The notes beneath the pieces were generated by a model, which did no database searches, was not told the origin of the DNA, and was given only the letters and a program-made list of their open reading frames with translations. DNA of 46,395 bases from a virus. Made by a program: the position numbers and the translations under genes. The DNA is taken from IMG/VR virus record IMGVR_UViG_3300031841_003377, positions 1 through 46,395 of that record; one strand, given 5' to 3'. This document shows positions 13,355-21,797 of the stretch, piece after piece; within the stretch, counting starts at the first letter, position 1, and each line of letters opens with the position of its first letter.

Positions 13355-16300
13355 TGTTTGATAATTTTTTTAGTGAACTGAAGATCGTTATGAGTAAGTA
13401 TCAAGTTATAAACTCCGCCTTCGAATTTACTCATATCAATTTGTCTTGCATTAGGTTGTTGTAATACAGGTTGCCCCATTGCATTATATAACGTTGCACT
13501 AACATTTAAGTTACTTGCAATAGTAATATTATCTTTAGTTGGATTCGGAAACACAATAATTTGTGTCTCGCCGTACTCTTGTACATTTGTTACGGTATTT
13601 TCATCACAGTAGTTGTACAATTCTTGGCATCCATCTGCCCATTCATTATTGCAGCATGTTGGGCTAACATCTATAACCCATGCAAAACACTCGCTACCTA
13701 AATCTAATAAATTATATGCTTCAACTACCGGATCAATGCAATTAGCATAAACAGTTTCGCACGTGCCGTTATCTGTATTAGCTTCTTCATCATAGTTAGC
13801 AGCTTGAGGATCAGTACAACCGTATATGAATTCTTCACAGCTAAAGTCCTCTGTATTAGCCTCGGGGTCATAATTGTATGCGCTAGGGTCTGTACAGCCC
13901 TCTATGATAGGTATACAGGTGCCATTATCAACAGTTGCTAGCTCATTATAATTAAATGCTAATGAATCCGTACAACCATATATTGGCAGTATACAACTAA
14001 AGTCATCTACGTTAGCCAATTCATTATAATTAAGTGCTTCTGGATTTGTACATCCTTCAACTATTTCTATACATGTACCATTATCAATGTTTGCATTTAA
14101 ATCATAGTTTAAAGCAGTTTCATCAGTACATCCGTATATTGGTAGAATGCAGCTCAAGTCATCTACGTTCGCGTCTGGGTCAAAGTTTATTGCATCTGGA
14201 TTCATACATCCTTCTATAACAGGGATACATGTTCCGTTGTCAGTCGTTGCCAATTCATTGTAATTGAATGCAGTAGTATCAGTACATCCGTATATTGGCA
14301 AATCACATTCAAAGTTATTAACGTTAGCTAATGGATCAAAGTTAAGTGCTAATGGATCCATACACCCTTCTACAACAGGCTCACAAGAACTATTATCTAC
14401 GTTAGCTAATTCATTATAATTGAATGCAGTAGGATCGGTACACCCGTATATAGCATCTATACACGATCCATCTTCTACATTTGCATCAGCATTATAATTT
14501 AATGCACTTGCATCAGTACATCCGACTACTATAGGAATACATGCTCCATTATCTACATTTGCTAATGGATCATAGTTAGTTGAATTAGTTTCGGTACATC
14601 CAAAGACTGCCAATGTCTGACAATCGCCGTTATCAAAATCAGCTTCAAATCCTTGTGTATAATATTCTAAATATCCGGCTTGCATACACCCGGGTGCATA
14701 ATAACAACTTTCATCGTCCCAGTTAGCTTGGTCATTATAATTAACAGCTGCGGCATCAGTACAGCCGTTTATAAATGGTACACATGTATTACCGCAATAG
14801 AGATCGACCTCATAAGCATACCAGCCACTTTCCCCGGTAAATGGAATAGCACTAAAGAAAGGAACGTTGATCATAACTTCGCCTTCTGGGTTAGTTAATG
14901 TAAATCCACATTGTTGAATTGTGTTAACTGATTGAGGTGTTATGAAAAAGTATAAGTAAGTTTTTTTAGTAGCATCTAATGTAACTGAAAAGCTTAATTC
15001 GGTACCGTCATTAGGACCCATTTGATATAAAGGAGAATTATACCATAATTGATAAATACCTAAAGAACTACCAAACCAGCCGTCGCCGACGCCATCAGTT
15101 ATTGTCAAAGTATAATCACAAACTGCTATAACATCTTCTGTATTTGCTTCCGGATTCCAGTTAAATGCTGTTTCATCTAAACATCCTAATACAACGGGAG
15201 TTAAACAGCTACCATTATCAATTTCTGCTTCGGAGTTAAATTCTGTAAAGTTAGGATCAGTACAACCTTCTAATAATACGACGCCGTCACATGTTGCTGG
15301 AGTAAATTGATCTGAGCCTCCTAGATATCCATAATTTCCATCCGGAAACTCATCTTGAAGATTATATAATTCATTTCCGTTACAATCTAAAATTACTATA
15401 TTGCCATTAACAAGATTAGGGTTATTAGTAGCACATGGACCGCACAACCCATCTCCATACGAATCTTCTATTACAATATCATATTGTTGATCAACAGGTA
15501 CGCATGTTGCTGTTGATATCGGAATACCCGGGGCGGCTCCTGCATAAGTACCTACGGGGGCAGATGCTACAGCGCCTAAATCGCCATATAAAATCCAACT
15601 TGTTTCAGCACCAAAATTATCAGGAGTTACTATAACTTCGACTAAAGTTTGGCCTTCAACACATTCTACTGTTTGAGATATGCAAGAGCCGTCGTCAAAA
15701 TTAGCCCATGGGTTCCAGTTAAGAGCGCTCGGGTCCGAACAGCCCGGAATGGCACCACATGGTAAGCATGATTCCCAACAGTAAGAAGGAAGAACTATTT
15801 CATCTTCCTGCGTTATATTCAATGTCCTATTTACAAACCCATTTCCGTCAAATAGGAAGCATGATCCTGCGCTAATACCTACTGGCAGTTCTTGTATATC
15901 AGGAGTATTAAAATCTGCAAATTTCCATAAATGATTTCCTAATGGTACTTCAACTTCTAGAAACCATTCATCATCTTCATCATAACTCATTGGAAGTACT
16001 TGCCAGCCATTCCAACTACCTAATACACCAGGCGTTTCTATAGTAGGAGGAGCGTTAGCTAAATCTACTCTAAATAAAACATTTGCAGTCGGCGGTGTAA
16101 AAATACAAGGATCTAAAGTAAAAGTATATTCTGCAACAGAATCTCCGAACTCTAAATCTTCAACTACGAGTCCTGTACAGTTATTTTCTAATGTAAAATA
16201 ACCAGCACCAAAGCCGCAACAAATGCCGTCGCCAAACGTATCTGTAATAGTAAAAGTATATTCTACCCCAGATTCCAAAAACAAAGTTTGTTCTGCAGTA

Positions 16301-16482
16301 CCGTTTACATATTCTTGAAATCCGTAGCCCGGACTAGTATATACAGTATCAGTGTCTTGGGTAACAACCCAGGCCGTCTCATTCGGATACTGGTCAAATT
16401 GTATAAAAAGGTCTAAATATGTTGGCTGGGCAGCACATGTTAGACCTAATAAAAATAGGATTGGGGTTAGTATTTGTTTCAT
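13351..16482 (-). CDS. Large cysteine-rich repeat protein with type IX secretion C-terminal domain
   Basis: 1043 residues. Signal peptide MKQILTPILFLLGLTCAAQ. Residues 20-240 contain a beta domain with DTFGDGICCGFG and a starch-binding-like Ig segment (FRVDLANAPP...GVLGSWNGW). Further DxxGDG modules follow (DSYGDGLCG, DGVGDGWFG). About 16 copies of a GCxDPxAxNYxxxANxDxxSC module are present. The last 11 form an uninterrupted 26-residue tandem array at residues 628-908, each with two cysteines. Residues 977-1043 (VFPNPTKDN ... GGVYNLILTHND ... KKIIKQ) are a type A Por-secretion sorting domain. It should cross the inner membrane by Sec and be placed on the cell surface by the host type IX system. 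It overlaps both neighbours (TAATG, ATGA). Confidence 0.85.
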   Translation of the reverse strand: MKQILTPILFLLGLTCAAQPTYLDLFIQFDQYPNETAWVVTQDTDTVYTSPGYGFQEYVNGTAEQTLFLESGVEYTFTITDTFGDGICCGFGAGYFTLENNCTGLVVEDLEFGDSVAEYTFTLDPCIFTPPTANVLFRVDLANAPPTIETPGVLGSWNGWQVLPMSYDEDDEWFLEVEVPLGNHLWKFADFNTPDIQELPVGISAGSCFLFDGNGFVNRTLNITQEDEIVLPSYCWESCLPCGAIPGCSDPSALNWNPWANFDDGSCISQTVECVEGQTLVEVIVTPDNFGAETSWILYGDLGAVASAPVGTYAGAAPGIPISTATCVPVDQQYDIVIEDSYGDGLCGPCATNNPNLVNGNIVILDCNGNELYNLQDEFPDGNYGYLGGSDQFTPATCDGVVLLEGCTDPNFTEFNSEAEIDNGSCLTPVVLGCLDETAFNWNPEANTEDVIAVCDYTLTITDGVGDGWFGSSLGIYQLWYNSPLYQMGPNDGTELSFSVTLDATKKTYLYFFITPQSVNTIQQCGFTLTNPEGEVMINVPFFSAIPFTGESGWYAYEVDLYCGNTCVPFINGCTDAAAVNYNDQANWDDESCYYAPGCMQAGYLEYYTQGFEADFDNGDCQTLAVFGCTETNSTNYDPLANVDNGACIPIVVGCTDASALNYNADANVEDGSCIDAIYGCTDPTAFNYNELANVDNSSCEPVVEGCMDPLALNFDPLANVNNFECDLPIYGCTDTTAFNYNELATTDNGTCIPVIEGCMNPDAINFDPDANVDDLSCILPIYGCTDETALNYDLNANIDNGTCIEIVEGCTNPEALNYNELANVDDFSCILPIYGCTDSLAFNYNELATVDNGTCIPIIEGCTDPSAYNYDPEANTEDFSCEEFIYGCTDPQAANYDEEANTDNGTCETVYANCIDPVVEAYNLLDLGSECFAWVIDVSPTCCNNEWADGCQELYNYCDENTVTNVQEYGETQIIVFPNPTKDNITIASNLNVSATLYNAMGQPVLQQPNARQIDMSKFEGGVYNLILTHNDLQFTKKIIKQ
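13759..14601 (-). repeat. 78-bp coding tandem repeat array (11 units)
   Basis: Eleven direct repeats of 26 codons, from the first GC of unit 1 at 14601 to the last Cys codon ending at 13759 (843 nt, 281 codons). Adjacent units alternate between two types, one ending DDFSC/DDLSC and one ending DNGTC, so a 156-bp higher-order doublet is visible over several units. Divergence among units is mostly silent or conservative, which suggests selection on the protein pattern. Confidence 0.85.
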
Positions 16483-16850
16483 TAGAACTTGCTCATTATA
16501 ATATTATCTATAGATTCTTGTACATCTTCTTTCGTAGCTTCCATTGACATCATAATGTTAGCTTGAAATCTTTCAACTTCTTCGCCGTCTTCCATTACTA
16601 AAATTGTAGGAACAACTACTATTTTATACTCATTTGGCAAACTAGGATCAGTAGTAATGTCTACCGTAGTAGTAGTACAATCGGTTAATTCATTTAACCA
16701 TTGAACTTCGTTTGCTGCATTAAATTTTGCATTAAATTGTACAACACATATTCCATCGCCGCACAATTCTGATTTTTCTTCTTCCATCATTGGCATCGTC
16801 ATTGCCGTTCCGATAAGTAAAGCTGCCAATGTCGTAACTAAATATTTCAT
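16482..16850 (-). CDS. Exported thioredoxin-fold protein lacking the usual CxxC
   Basis: 122 residues. Signal peptide MKYLVTTLAALLIGTAMT. The mature part reads as a small thioredoxin fold: CVVQFNAKFNAANEVQWLNEL (first strand and helix), then TTVDITTDPSL, then the cis-Pro strand IVVVPTILVMEDGEEVERF. Where thioredoxins have W-C-G-P-C this protein has F-N-A-A-N, so the normal redox pair is missing. Cysteines occur instead just before the fold (CGDGIC) and later (LTDC). It may be a chaperone-like or atypical disulfide protein for the cysteine-rich cargo, whose start codon overlaps its stop (TAATG). AAAGGA precedes its ATG. Fold assignment is by pattern only. Confidence 0.6.
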   Translation of the reverse strand: MKYLVTTLAALLIGTAMTMPMMEEEKSELCGDGICVVQFNAKFNAANEVQWLNELTDCTTTTVDITTDPSLPNEYKIVVVPTILVMEDGEEVERFQANIMMSMEATKEDVQESIDNIIMSKF

Positions 16851-16854
16851 GATG

Positions 16855-17142
16855 TTAATCCTTTAAATCATCTATCTTTTCTTCTAAACGTATTATGGAT
16901 GATTTGATTTCAGTCACATCTTCTTGTGTACTCATTATTGTTTGTCGGACCAATTGGTCCTTCATATCAAATTCCATCCTAGTTATTTCGGGATCGGGAG
17001 GTAATGGTAACTCTTTTGCTTCTGCAATATCTGCTTGAAGCGTAAACCACATTCCGATTATAGTAGCAAGTGCTACTCCTATACCACCTAAGGTTTTGAC
17101 ACTAACTGAAAAGCTAGTATCTTCATTCAATTCTTTTGCCAT
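16855..17142 (-). CDS. Small membrane-anchored coiled-coil protein
   Basis: 95 residues. After a polar start (MAKELNEDTSFSVSVKTLG) a single hydrophobic span (GIGVALATIIGMWFTLQADI) is followed by a Pro-rich joint (ELPLPPDPE) and a C-terminal coiled coil (VTEIKSSIIRLEEKIDDLKD). This layout resembles inner-membrane spanin-like or holin-accessory proteins, but there is no outer-membrane partner that I can identify. The ATG overlaps the gp21 stop (TAATG) with GGGAG upstream. Function unknown; a role in the envelope or lysis is plausible. Confidence 0.6.
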   Translation of the reverse strand: MAKELNEDTSFSVSVKTLGGIGVALATIIGMWFTLQADIAEAKELPLPPDPEITRMEFDMKDQLVRQTIMSTQEDVTEIKSSIIRLEEKIDDLKD

Positions 17143-17747
17143 TAGAACTCCCTAATAATGTCCGTAATAATACGATCAATATTGTTGTATTTGTTATCAA
17201 CAACCTTATTAACTGATTCATTCACGGGCGAAAGGAATGCTCCATGTGTAGACGGATTTGATACAAAATCAAATGCAATTAATTCAAAATCGGGCTGTAC
17301 TTCTAATGTACCTTCTCCCTCTTTCATAACTTCTTTAACGGAGCCCATACCCCGTGATGATATGCCAAGCTTGATGCCTGACTTAAATAATTCTTTTAAT
17401 ATATTGCCGGACGGTGTAGAAAGTACTTCAACAGTACCAACTAAGTCATCGCCCTTCCATGCCATCTCTAAAACGTTATGCGATACATTGTTTAAGTTAA
17501 CGACACTAGAATCGGGGTGATCTAATTCTCCCAATGCCCTACGCTCTGAAATAAATGACTGAGAATATTTCTTTGCTTCGCGCATTAAGACTTCTTTTGG
17601 ATATACTCTTCCATTTTGATTTTTAGCTTCAGCACGTTGAAGAACTCCCGATACAACTAACTTACCATTGTTTTCAGATAATGATTCATTAATTTGTTGT
17701 GGTGATACTTCAAATAAAGTATAATCTACAAGTAATTTTTTAGACAT
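17142..17747 (-). CDS. gp21: Prohead core protease, gp21-type
   Basis: 201 residues. The N-terminal segment VVSGVLQRAEAKNQNGRVYP, the catalytic-His context ELDHPDS (His77) and the catalytic-Ser context LGISSRG (Ser131) are conserved in T4 gp21 and related herpesvirus-like prohead proteases. The following DFELIAFDFVSNPSTHGAF is also typical. It is packaged in the prohead core, processes capsid and scaffold proteins, then digests itself. AAAGGA lies within the end of the preceding 49-residue gene and the ATG overlaps that gene's stop. In T4 gene 22 follows directly; here about 6.8 kb of accessory genes intervene. Confidence 0.95.
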   Translation of the reverse strand: MSKKLLVDYTLFEVSPQQINESLSENNGKLVVSGVLQRAEAKNQNGRVYPKEVLMREAKKYSQSFISERRALGELDHPDSSVVNLNNVSHNVLEMAWKGDDLVGTVEVLSTPSGNILKELFKSGIKLGISSRGMGSVKEVMKEGEGTLEVQPDFELIAFDFVSNPSTHGAFLSPVNESVNKVVDNKYNNIDRIITDIIREF

Positions 17748-17896
17748 TATATTCCTTTCATAAATAAGCCAGAGTTTATAAACTGCTGTTGCTGTTCATA
17801 TCTTTTACGTTCATCGGAATATTTGCGCTTAGCTTCGTTAAGTGGCATGTCCGGATGAGCTTTTGCAAACTGTTGCCATGTACGATTTGGAATCAT
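17747..17896 (-). CDS. Micro-gene, 49 residues, unknown function
   Basis: A short frame from ATG at 17896 to TAA at 17747. It starts MIPNRTWQQFAKAHPDMPLN, continues through a basic helical region (RKYSDERKRYEQQQQF) and ends NSGLFMKGI. Its ATG overlaps the stop of the upstream 262-residue gene (ATGA) and its stop overlaps the gp21 start (TAATG). It exactly fills the space between two genes, which strongly suggests it is real and translationally coupled. No family recognised. It could be an internal scaffold or protease-associated peptide, by location only. Confidence 0.65.
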   Translation of the reverse strand: MIPNRTWQQFAKAHPDMPLNEAKRKYSDERKRYEQQQQFINSGLFMKGI

Positions 17897-18681
17897 TTTG
17901 ACAACTCTCTCAATCTATTAGATATACGAGTCATACGCTCGTTAATTTTAGCAAACCGTCTGCCGGTAGCTTTCCAGAAGTGAGATGAATCAACGCCCAT
18001 CTCTTGCTTAAGTCGTAAATTGTTAGCTACAATCTTTTCCATTTCAGCTAACATTTTATTCACTTCTTGTATACCTCTGTTTACTTTTTGTTGGGGCGTT
18101 GATGTAGGATCTTTTTTATAATCTCTGTATGAGACCTCGTTAAGGCCTTCCATTTGACCTATCATACGCTTATACGTACTTTCCATTTTACGATAATGCT
18201 TATTAGTGTCTTTAGTCTTCTTCATACCTAACATTTCTGCACTATCATTTTCATCCTCTTTGCCGCTCTTACTAAATGCCCTAGGGGTCATATATTCTCC
18301 ACCGCCGCTAGCAGTCGTATTCATTTCTTCTAAGTCGACGTCCTCTTCAAACTTACCAGTTCTAAAATTGTAGTTAGCAGGAAGTTTATCACCCTTCTCA
18401 CCTTTACGACTTCTCTTTTGCAATTCTTTACGAAATTGATCTACGGCTTTATTAATCTCAGCAGCGCCTAATGCTACAAACTCATCCATTTGCTCTTCTT
18501 CGCCCTCTGCACGCATAGCAACATTTTTTAATTTGTTGTGAAGATATGAATCAGTATCGTCAACATCCCCATCATTATCAATATCTCTATCATCGAGATC
18601 TTTAAATGATTTTTTAGCGTCTTTTTTAGAAATTTTATCTAATGCCTCAAAGGCTAAATCCAATTGATCAATTAACTTCAT
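17893..18681 (-). CDS. Prohead-region protein with an EF-hand-like calcium loop
   Basis: 262 residues, charged and helical. Residues 33-44 (DIDNDGDVDDTD) form a complete EF-hand or dockerin-type loop with acidic residues at positions 1, 3, 5, 9 and 12 and Gly at 6. The middle is basic and Lys/Glu-rich (FRKELQKRSRKGEKGDKLP); the end (RFAKINERMTRISNRLREL) is a probable coiled coil. The loop suggests Ca-dependent folding. Location between portal and protease, plus the scaffold-like charge pattern, suggests a head-assembly or internal head protein. The start overlaps the stop of the 105-residue gene (ATGA). No named family is claimed. Confidence 0.65.
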   Translation of the reverse strand: MKLIDQLDLAFEALDKISKKDAKKSFKDLDDRDIDNDGDVDDTDSYLHNKLKNVAMRAEGEEEQMDEFVALGAAEINKAVDQFRKELQKRSRKGEKGDKLPANYNFRTGKFEEDVDLEEMNTTASGGGEYMTPRAFSKSGKEDENDSAEMLGMKKTKDTNKHYRKMESTYKRMIGQMEGLNEVSYRDYKKDPTSTPQQKVNRGIQEVNKMLAEMEKIVANNLRLKQEMGVDSSHFWKATGRRFAKINERMTRISNRLRELSK

Positions 18682-18995
18682 TGTTGTCTCTTAAATATAT
18701 AAGCTTCGCCGGTACCGGTAATTTTACTAACAGATAAATCAATTATTTCATTTAACGGAAGAGCTCCAAATGCTACAGTACCGCCCGAGCTTAAACTTGC
18801 AGTAGCTACGCCGGCCGATTGAACTAAGATTGCACCGTAGCCGTAATCAGATCCTGTAAAATCTAATTGTGTACCTGTATAATGCTTTACACTAGTATAT
18901 ACGCCAGGATCGCCGTTGCGTTCAAACTGTGTATTACTAGCAGTTCTCCAACCCGCGGTTGTTGACCAATATGCATTTTTATTTGATCTTGCCAT
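18678..18995 (-). CDS. Small beta-rich protein, possible head/tail decoration
   Basis: 105 residues, Gly/Ser/Thr/Tyr-rich and probably all beta (MARSNKNAYWSTTAGWRTAS, YGYGAILVQSAGVATASL, then VAFGALPLNEIIDLSVSKI). No signal peptide, membrane segment or catalytic motif. AGGAG precedes the ATG, which overlaps the stop of the upstream gene (TAATG). A structural role is inferred from composition and from position among head genes. Confidence 0.6.
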   Translation of the reverse strand: MARSNKNAYWSTTAGWRTASNTQFERNGDPGVYTSVKHYTGTQLDFTGSDYGYGAILVQSAGVATASLSSGGTVAFGALPLNEIIDLSVSKITGTGEAYIFKRQQ

Positions 18996-19837
18996 TATTT
19001 GCTCCTAACTGCTTTAAGTTCTGATATCAATTCGTAATAACGAAGTAATGTCAAAACATCTTTATCTTCGACAATGTGTTTTTTTGTTAACTTCGTCAAC
19101 AAATTAGAAACTTCAGTAAGTTTAATTTTTAACACTTTACTAGGAACCGTCATTTTAAGTTGCTTAATCTCTGCAGAAATGTTTTTAGTCTCTTGCAAGA
19201 TATACTTTTTTAACTTAACTGTATTTGTAACGTTGTTAATGTATTCTCTTAACATACGTTTTTGTGATTCATTAAGAGCGGCATATTTTTCATTGAACTT
19301 ATCAACTACTAACTTAGATGCTAAAATGCGAACATCTTTGCTTTCTGATACCAATCTTGGCTTAGCTTCAATTTTAGCTGGAGCTTGTTGAATATGTTCA
19401 ATTAGTGCAAATTTGTTACTAACATATGCACGAGGATCATCTGCCTCGGCATATTCAAACAACTTATAAACTGCGGCATGCGTTTTATAATTGTTTACTC
19501 TAGCCTTAAAAAATTCTTCTACCAAGAACGTATCACGAATGTCCTTGATTAAATTATACTTCTCCCTCTTCAACGCCTGCTCATTTACAGTACCGCGTGT
19601 ACGTAAGACAGCCTCGAGGAATTTCTCCGCCTGATTTTCATTTGTAAATTTTTCTTCATGCAATGATCTATATAATTTAAGTTCATTACTAAGTTGTGAA
19701 TTTTTATTGAAGTGCCGGCGAATAATTTTCAATGCTTTAGATTCGCGATTATGCATTGTATCGCTAGCGACTTGGCGGACGAGAAGTTCGAATATAAGTC
19801 CAGTATTTCGTACTTTGGAATGTTTAATTCGTTTCAT
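18995..19837 (-). CDS. Helical protein of unknown function in the head cluster
   Basis: 280 residues starting MKRIKHSKVRNTGLIFELLV. It is basic and strongly helical throughout (for example ALKIIRRHFNKNSQL, EVSNLLTKLTKKHIVEDKDV, LLRYYELISELKAVRSK). I recognise the general type from T4-like marine phages, where a similar hypothetical protein sits near the portal gene, but no function is known to me. It starts the long operon that includes gp21 and the export cassette. A late-type element lies 33 nt upstream (19871-19879), the longest spacing in the window, and no strong ribosome site is visible. Confidence 0.65.
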   Translation of the reverse strand: MKRIKHSKVRNTGLIFELLVRQVASDTMHNRESKALKIIRRHFNKNSQLSNELKLYRSLHEEKFTNENQAEKFLEAVLRTRGTVNEQALKREKYNLIKDIRDTFLVEEFFKARVNNYKTHAAVYKLFEYAEADDPRAYVSNKFALIEHIQQAPAKIEAKPRLVSESKDVRILASKLVVDKFNEKYAALNESQKRMLREYINNVTNTVKLKKYILQETKNISAEIKQLKMTVPSKVLKIKLTEVSNLLTKLTKKHIVEDKDVLTLLRYYELISELKAVRSK

Positions 19838-19870
19838 GAATTCATCGCCCTGTTATAGTATATACTTTTT

Positions 19871-19879
19871 TATAAATAT
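19871..19879 (-). promoter_or_regulatory. ATATTTATA late-type element before the gp21/export operon
   Basis: Exact nonamer followed by AAAAAAG in the 57-nt gap after the portal gene, 33 nt before the ATG at 19837. No other exact copy lies between genes until 11687, so this may drive all genes from 19837 to 11704, including the type IX cargo. Confidence 0.55.
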
Positions 19880-19894
19880 ATGGAGTTTACTAAA

Positions 19895-21781
19895 TCAATC
19901 ATCTAATAACTGTGATTCGTCTAACATTGTACCAGAATCTTTATCAGTTTCTTTTGCATTTAATGTCTCTTGCAAAATAGCCGATGTCTTAATATTACTT
20001 TTTAATGATTGAATAAATGCTTTTGTATTAACATTTTCCATGCTTAGCGGTGATCCGCCACGATATTGTGGTTGTAATGGCGACGGATCTGTTTGAAATG
20101 TCTTGCCAAGTTGTTTGATAGCTAATGGGTCTTTGCCATTAGGTGAAGTTTCTTTGCCCCATGTACCAGGTTCCTTTGGTCTTCCTGGGCCGGCGACATG
20201 TTCTTGTTCTTGTCCAGGCAACAACTCTCCACCTTTATTAGCTACGTGCATTGATGCAATATCATGCGGAGTGCCAAAACTCATATTTGTTTTCTTAGGA
20301 TCATTACCTTCGGACTTGATCTGTTCTTTTCTAAACAATTCTTTAAGGTCTTCAATAACCTGTTCTTGTTCTGCAGACCATTCATCTTGACTCATTCCAA
20401 ATACATTTTCATAGATCCAACGTTCTGAGAAAAGTTGAGATTCTTTAAGTGAATTAGCTAATCCTATTCTTTCGTTTAACGTTTCAATTTTTTGCTTTTC
20501 ATAAATAAGCGATGGATTAGTTAATGACAACTTAAAGTTGACTAAATCCTCATCTTGAAAACCCTGAGAATATAAATGTACAATAGCAATCTTTGTAAGT
20601 TCAGAGCAGAAAATCTTTTGAATTCTTTCAATTGTTCTTGCAAATCTGACATCCTCCGCTGCTAATGTTGCTTTACCTTCAACGCCTTCATCATATCCTA
20701 AGAACGCTTTCGGTATTCTTAATGCGGCATGCATCTTATTTCTTAAGTATTCAATATCTTCAATCTGTCCATCATTGCCCAATCCTGCCAATGATTCGAT
20801 TTGAGTACCACTATCTCCTCCACGAACCGGTAAGTAGAAGTCCTCCATCATATTTTGCATATTGAACTTAAGATTGTAGTCGCCCGTCTTTTCATCAACG
20901 TATGGCACTTTCTTCATCTTGTTGACAATAGTTTGCATATGCTGATCAACTTCGCCGGGAGGTATGTTACCTACGTCAATCTTAAATATACGACGTTCTG
21001 GAGCGCGCATTATACGATGGATAAGCATTGCATCTTCCATCAATGTCAACTGCTTGAAGATTTTTCTAGCCGGCTCTACCATTGACTTACCGTATGGCAA
21101 AAAGTTCGTATCAGATAACAAACGGAAATGTGCTATTTCATAATTCTCAAACTCTTGTTGTTGTCCGGCGCCTCTTTTAGATCCGTACATTGTATTAGTA
21201 CCTTCGAAGAAGAATTTATATGCATATGGATTCATTTCATCAAATCCTTCTTCACGTCTAATTTCATATGCTGATAATGGTGTTACATTGACAATGCCAA
21301 TTTCATCCTCAATATCTAAATGTAAAAAGAAATCGCCATACTTACATGCATTTCTAATCCATGGCCATAAGTTGTAATCGATATTCAAAATATCATAAAA
21401 CAGATTACGTAGTATTTTTCTAATTTCATCATTAGGCGATGTGATTGTAAGTGTGTCGCCGTCGTTGTCTTTTACTGTAGATTCGTCCGCATATATGTCT
21501 AATGCCGATGATATGATAGGATCCATGTCCATAGCCTCATAATCAGTAAATAACTCTAATTTAGATGAATAAAATGTATAGTTTTGATTGTATGTAGCTG
21601 TTCCGCCCATACCGCGGTGCATGCCAGAGAATCTATCAACGTATCTATTATTAGATATTGCGCCGCCGGATTGTAGTCGATTAGTATCAATCGCTCTAAG
21701 ACGATTTTTTGAAATTCGTCGAACTACAACATTAGTAGAAAACAATCTACCTAATCTAGCCCGTAATGATGTATCTGCCAT
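19895..21781 (-). CDS. gp20: Portal vertex protein, gp20-type
   Basis: 628 residues. The T4 portal signatures are present: YYSSKLELFTDY-like N-terminal region (here YTFYSSKLELFTDYEAMDMD), PIISSALDIYADEST, then NACKYGDFFLHLDIED, later RAPERRIFKIDVGNIPPGE and the GLGNDGQIEDIEYLRNKM region. It forms the dodecameric ring through which terminase (next gene upstream) pumps DNA and to which the neck attaches. The C-terminal 130 residues are hydrophilic with GRPKEPGTWGKETSPNG and are probably flexible. A late-type element lies 16 nt before the ATG. Confidence 0.96.
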   Translation of the reverse strand: MADTSLRARLGRLFSTNVVVRRISKNRLRAIDTNRLQSGGAISNNRYVDRFSGMHRGMGGTATYNQNYTFYSSKLELFTDYEAMDMDPIISSALDIYADESTVKDNDGDTLTITSPNDEIRKILRNLFYDILNIDYNLWPWIRNACKYGDFFLHLDIEDEIGIVNVTPLSAYEIRREEGFDEMNPYAYKFFFEGTNTMYGSKRGAGQQQEFENYEIAHFRLLSDTNFLPYGKSMVEPARKIFKQLTLMEDAMLIHRIMRAPERRIFKIDVGNIPPGEVDQHMQTIVNKMKKVPYVDEKTGDYNLKFNMQNMMEDFYLPVRGGDSGTQIESLAGLGNDGQIEDIEYLRNKMHAALRIPKAFLGYDEGVEGKATLAAEDVRFARTIERIQKIFCSELTKIAIVHLYSQGFQDEDLVNFKLSLTNPSLIYEKQKIETLNERIGLANSLKESQLFSERWIYENVFGMSQDEWSAEQEQVIEDLKELFRKEQIKSEGNDPKKTNMSFGTPHDIASMHVANKGGELLPGQEQEHVAGPGRPKEPGTWGKETSPNGKDPLAIKQLGKTFQTDPSPLQPQYRGGSPLSMENVNTKAFIQSLKSNIKTSAILQETLNAKETDKDSGTMLDESQLLDD

Positions 21782-21797
21782 GTTAAGACTCGTTTTT

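Noticed and set aside
13759-14601. CRISPR-like repeat array
   Set aside because: The repeats are contiguous 78-bp coding units with no spacers and a conserved protein pattern.
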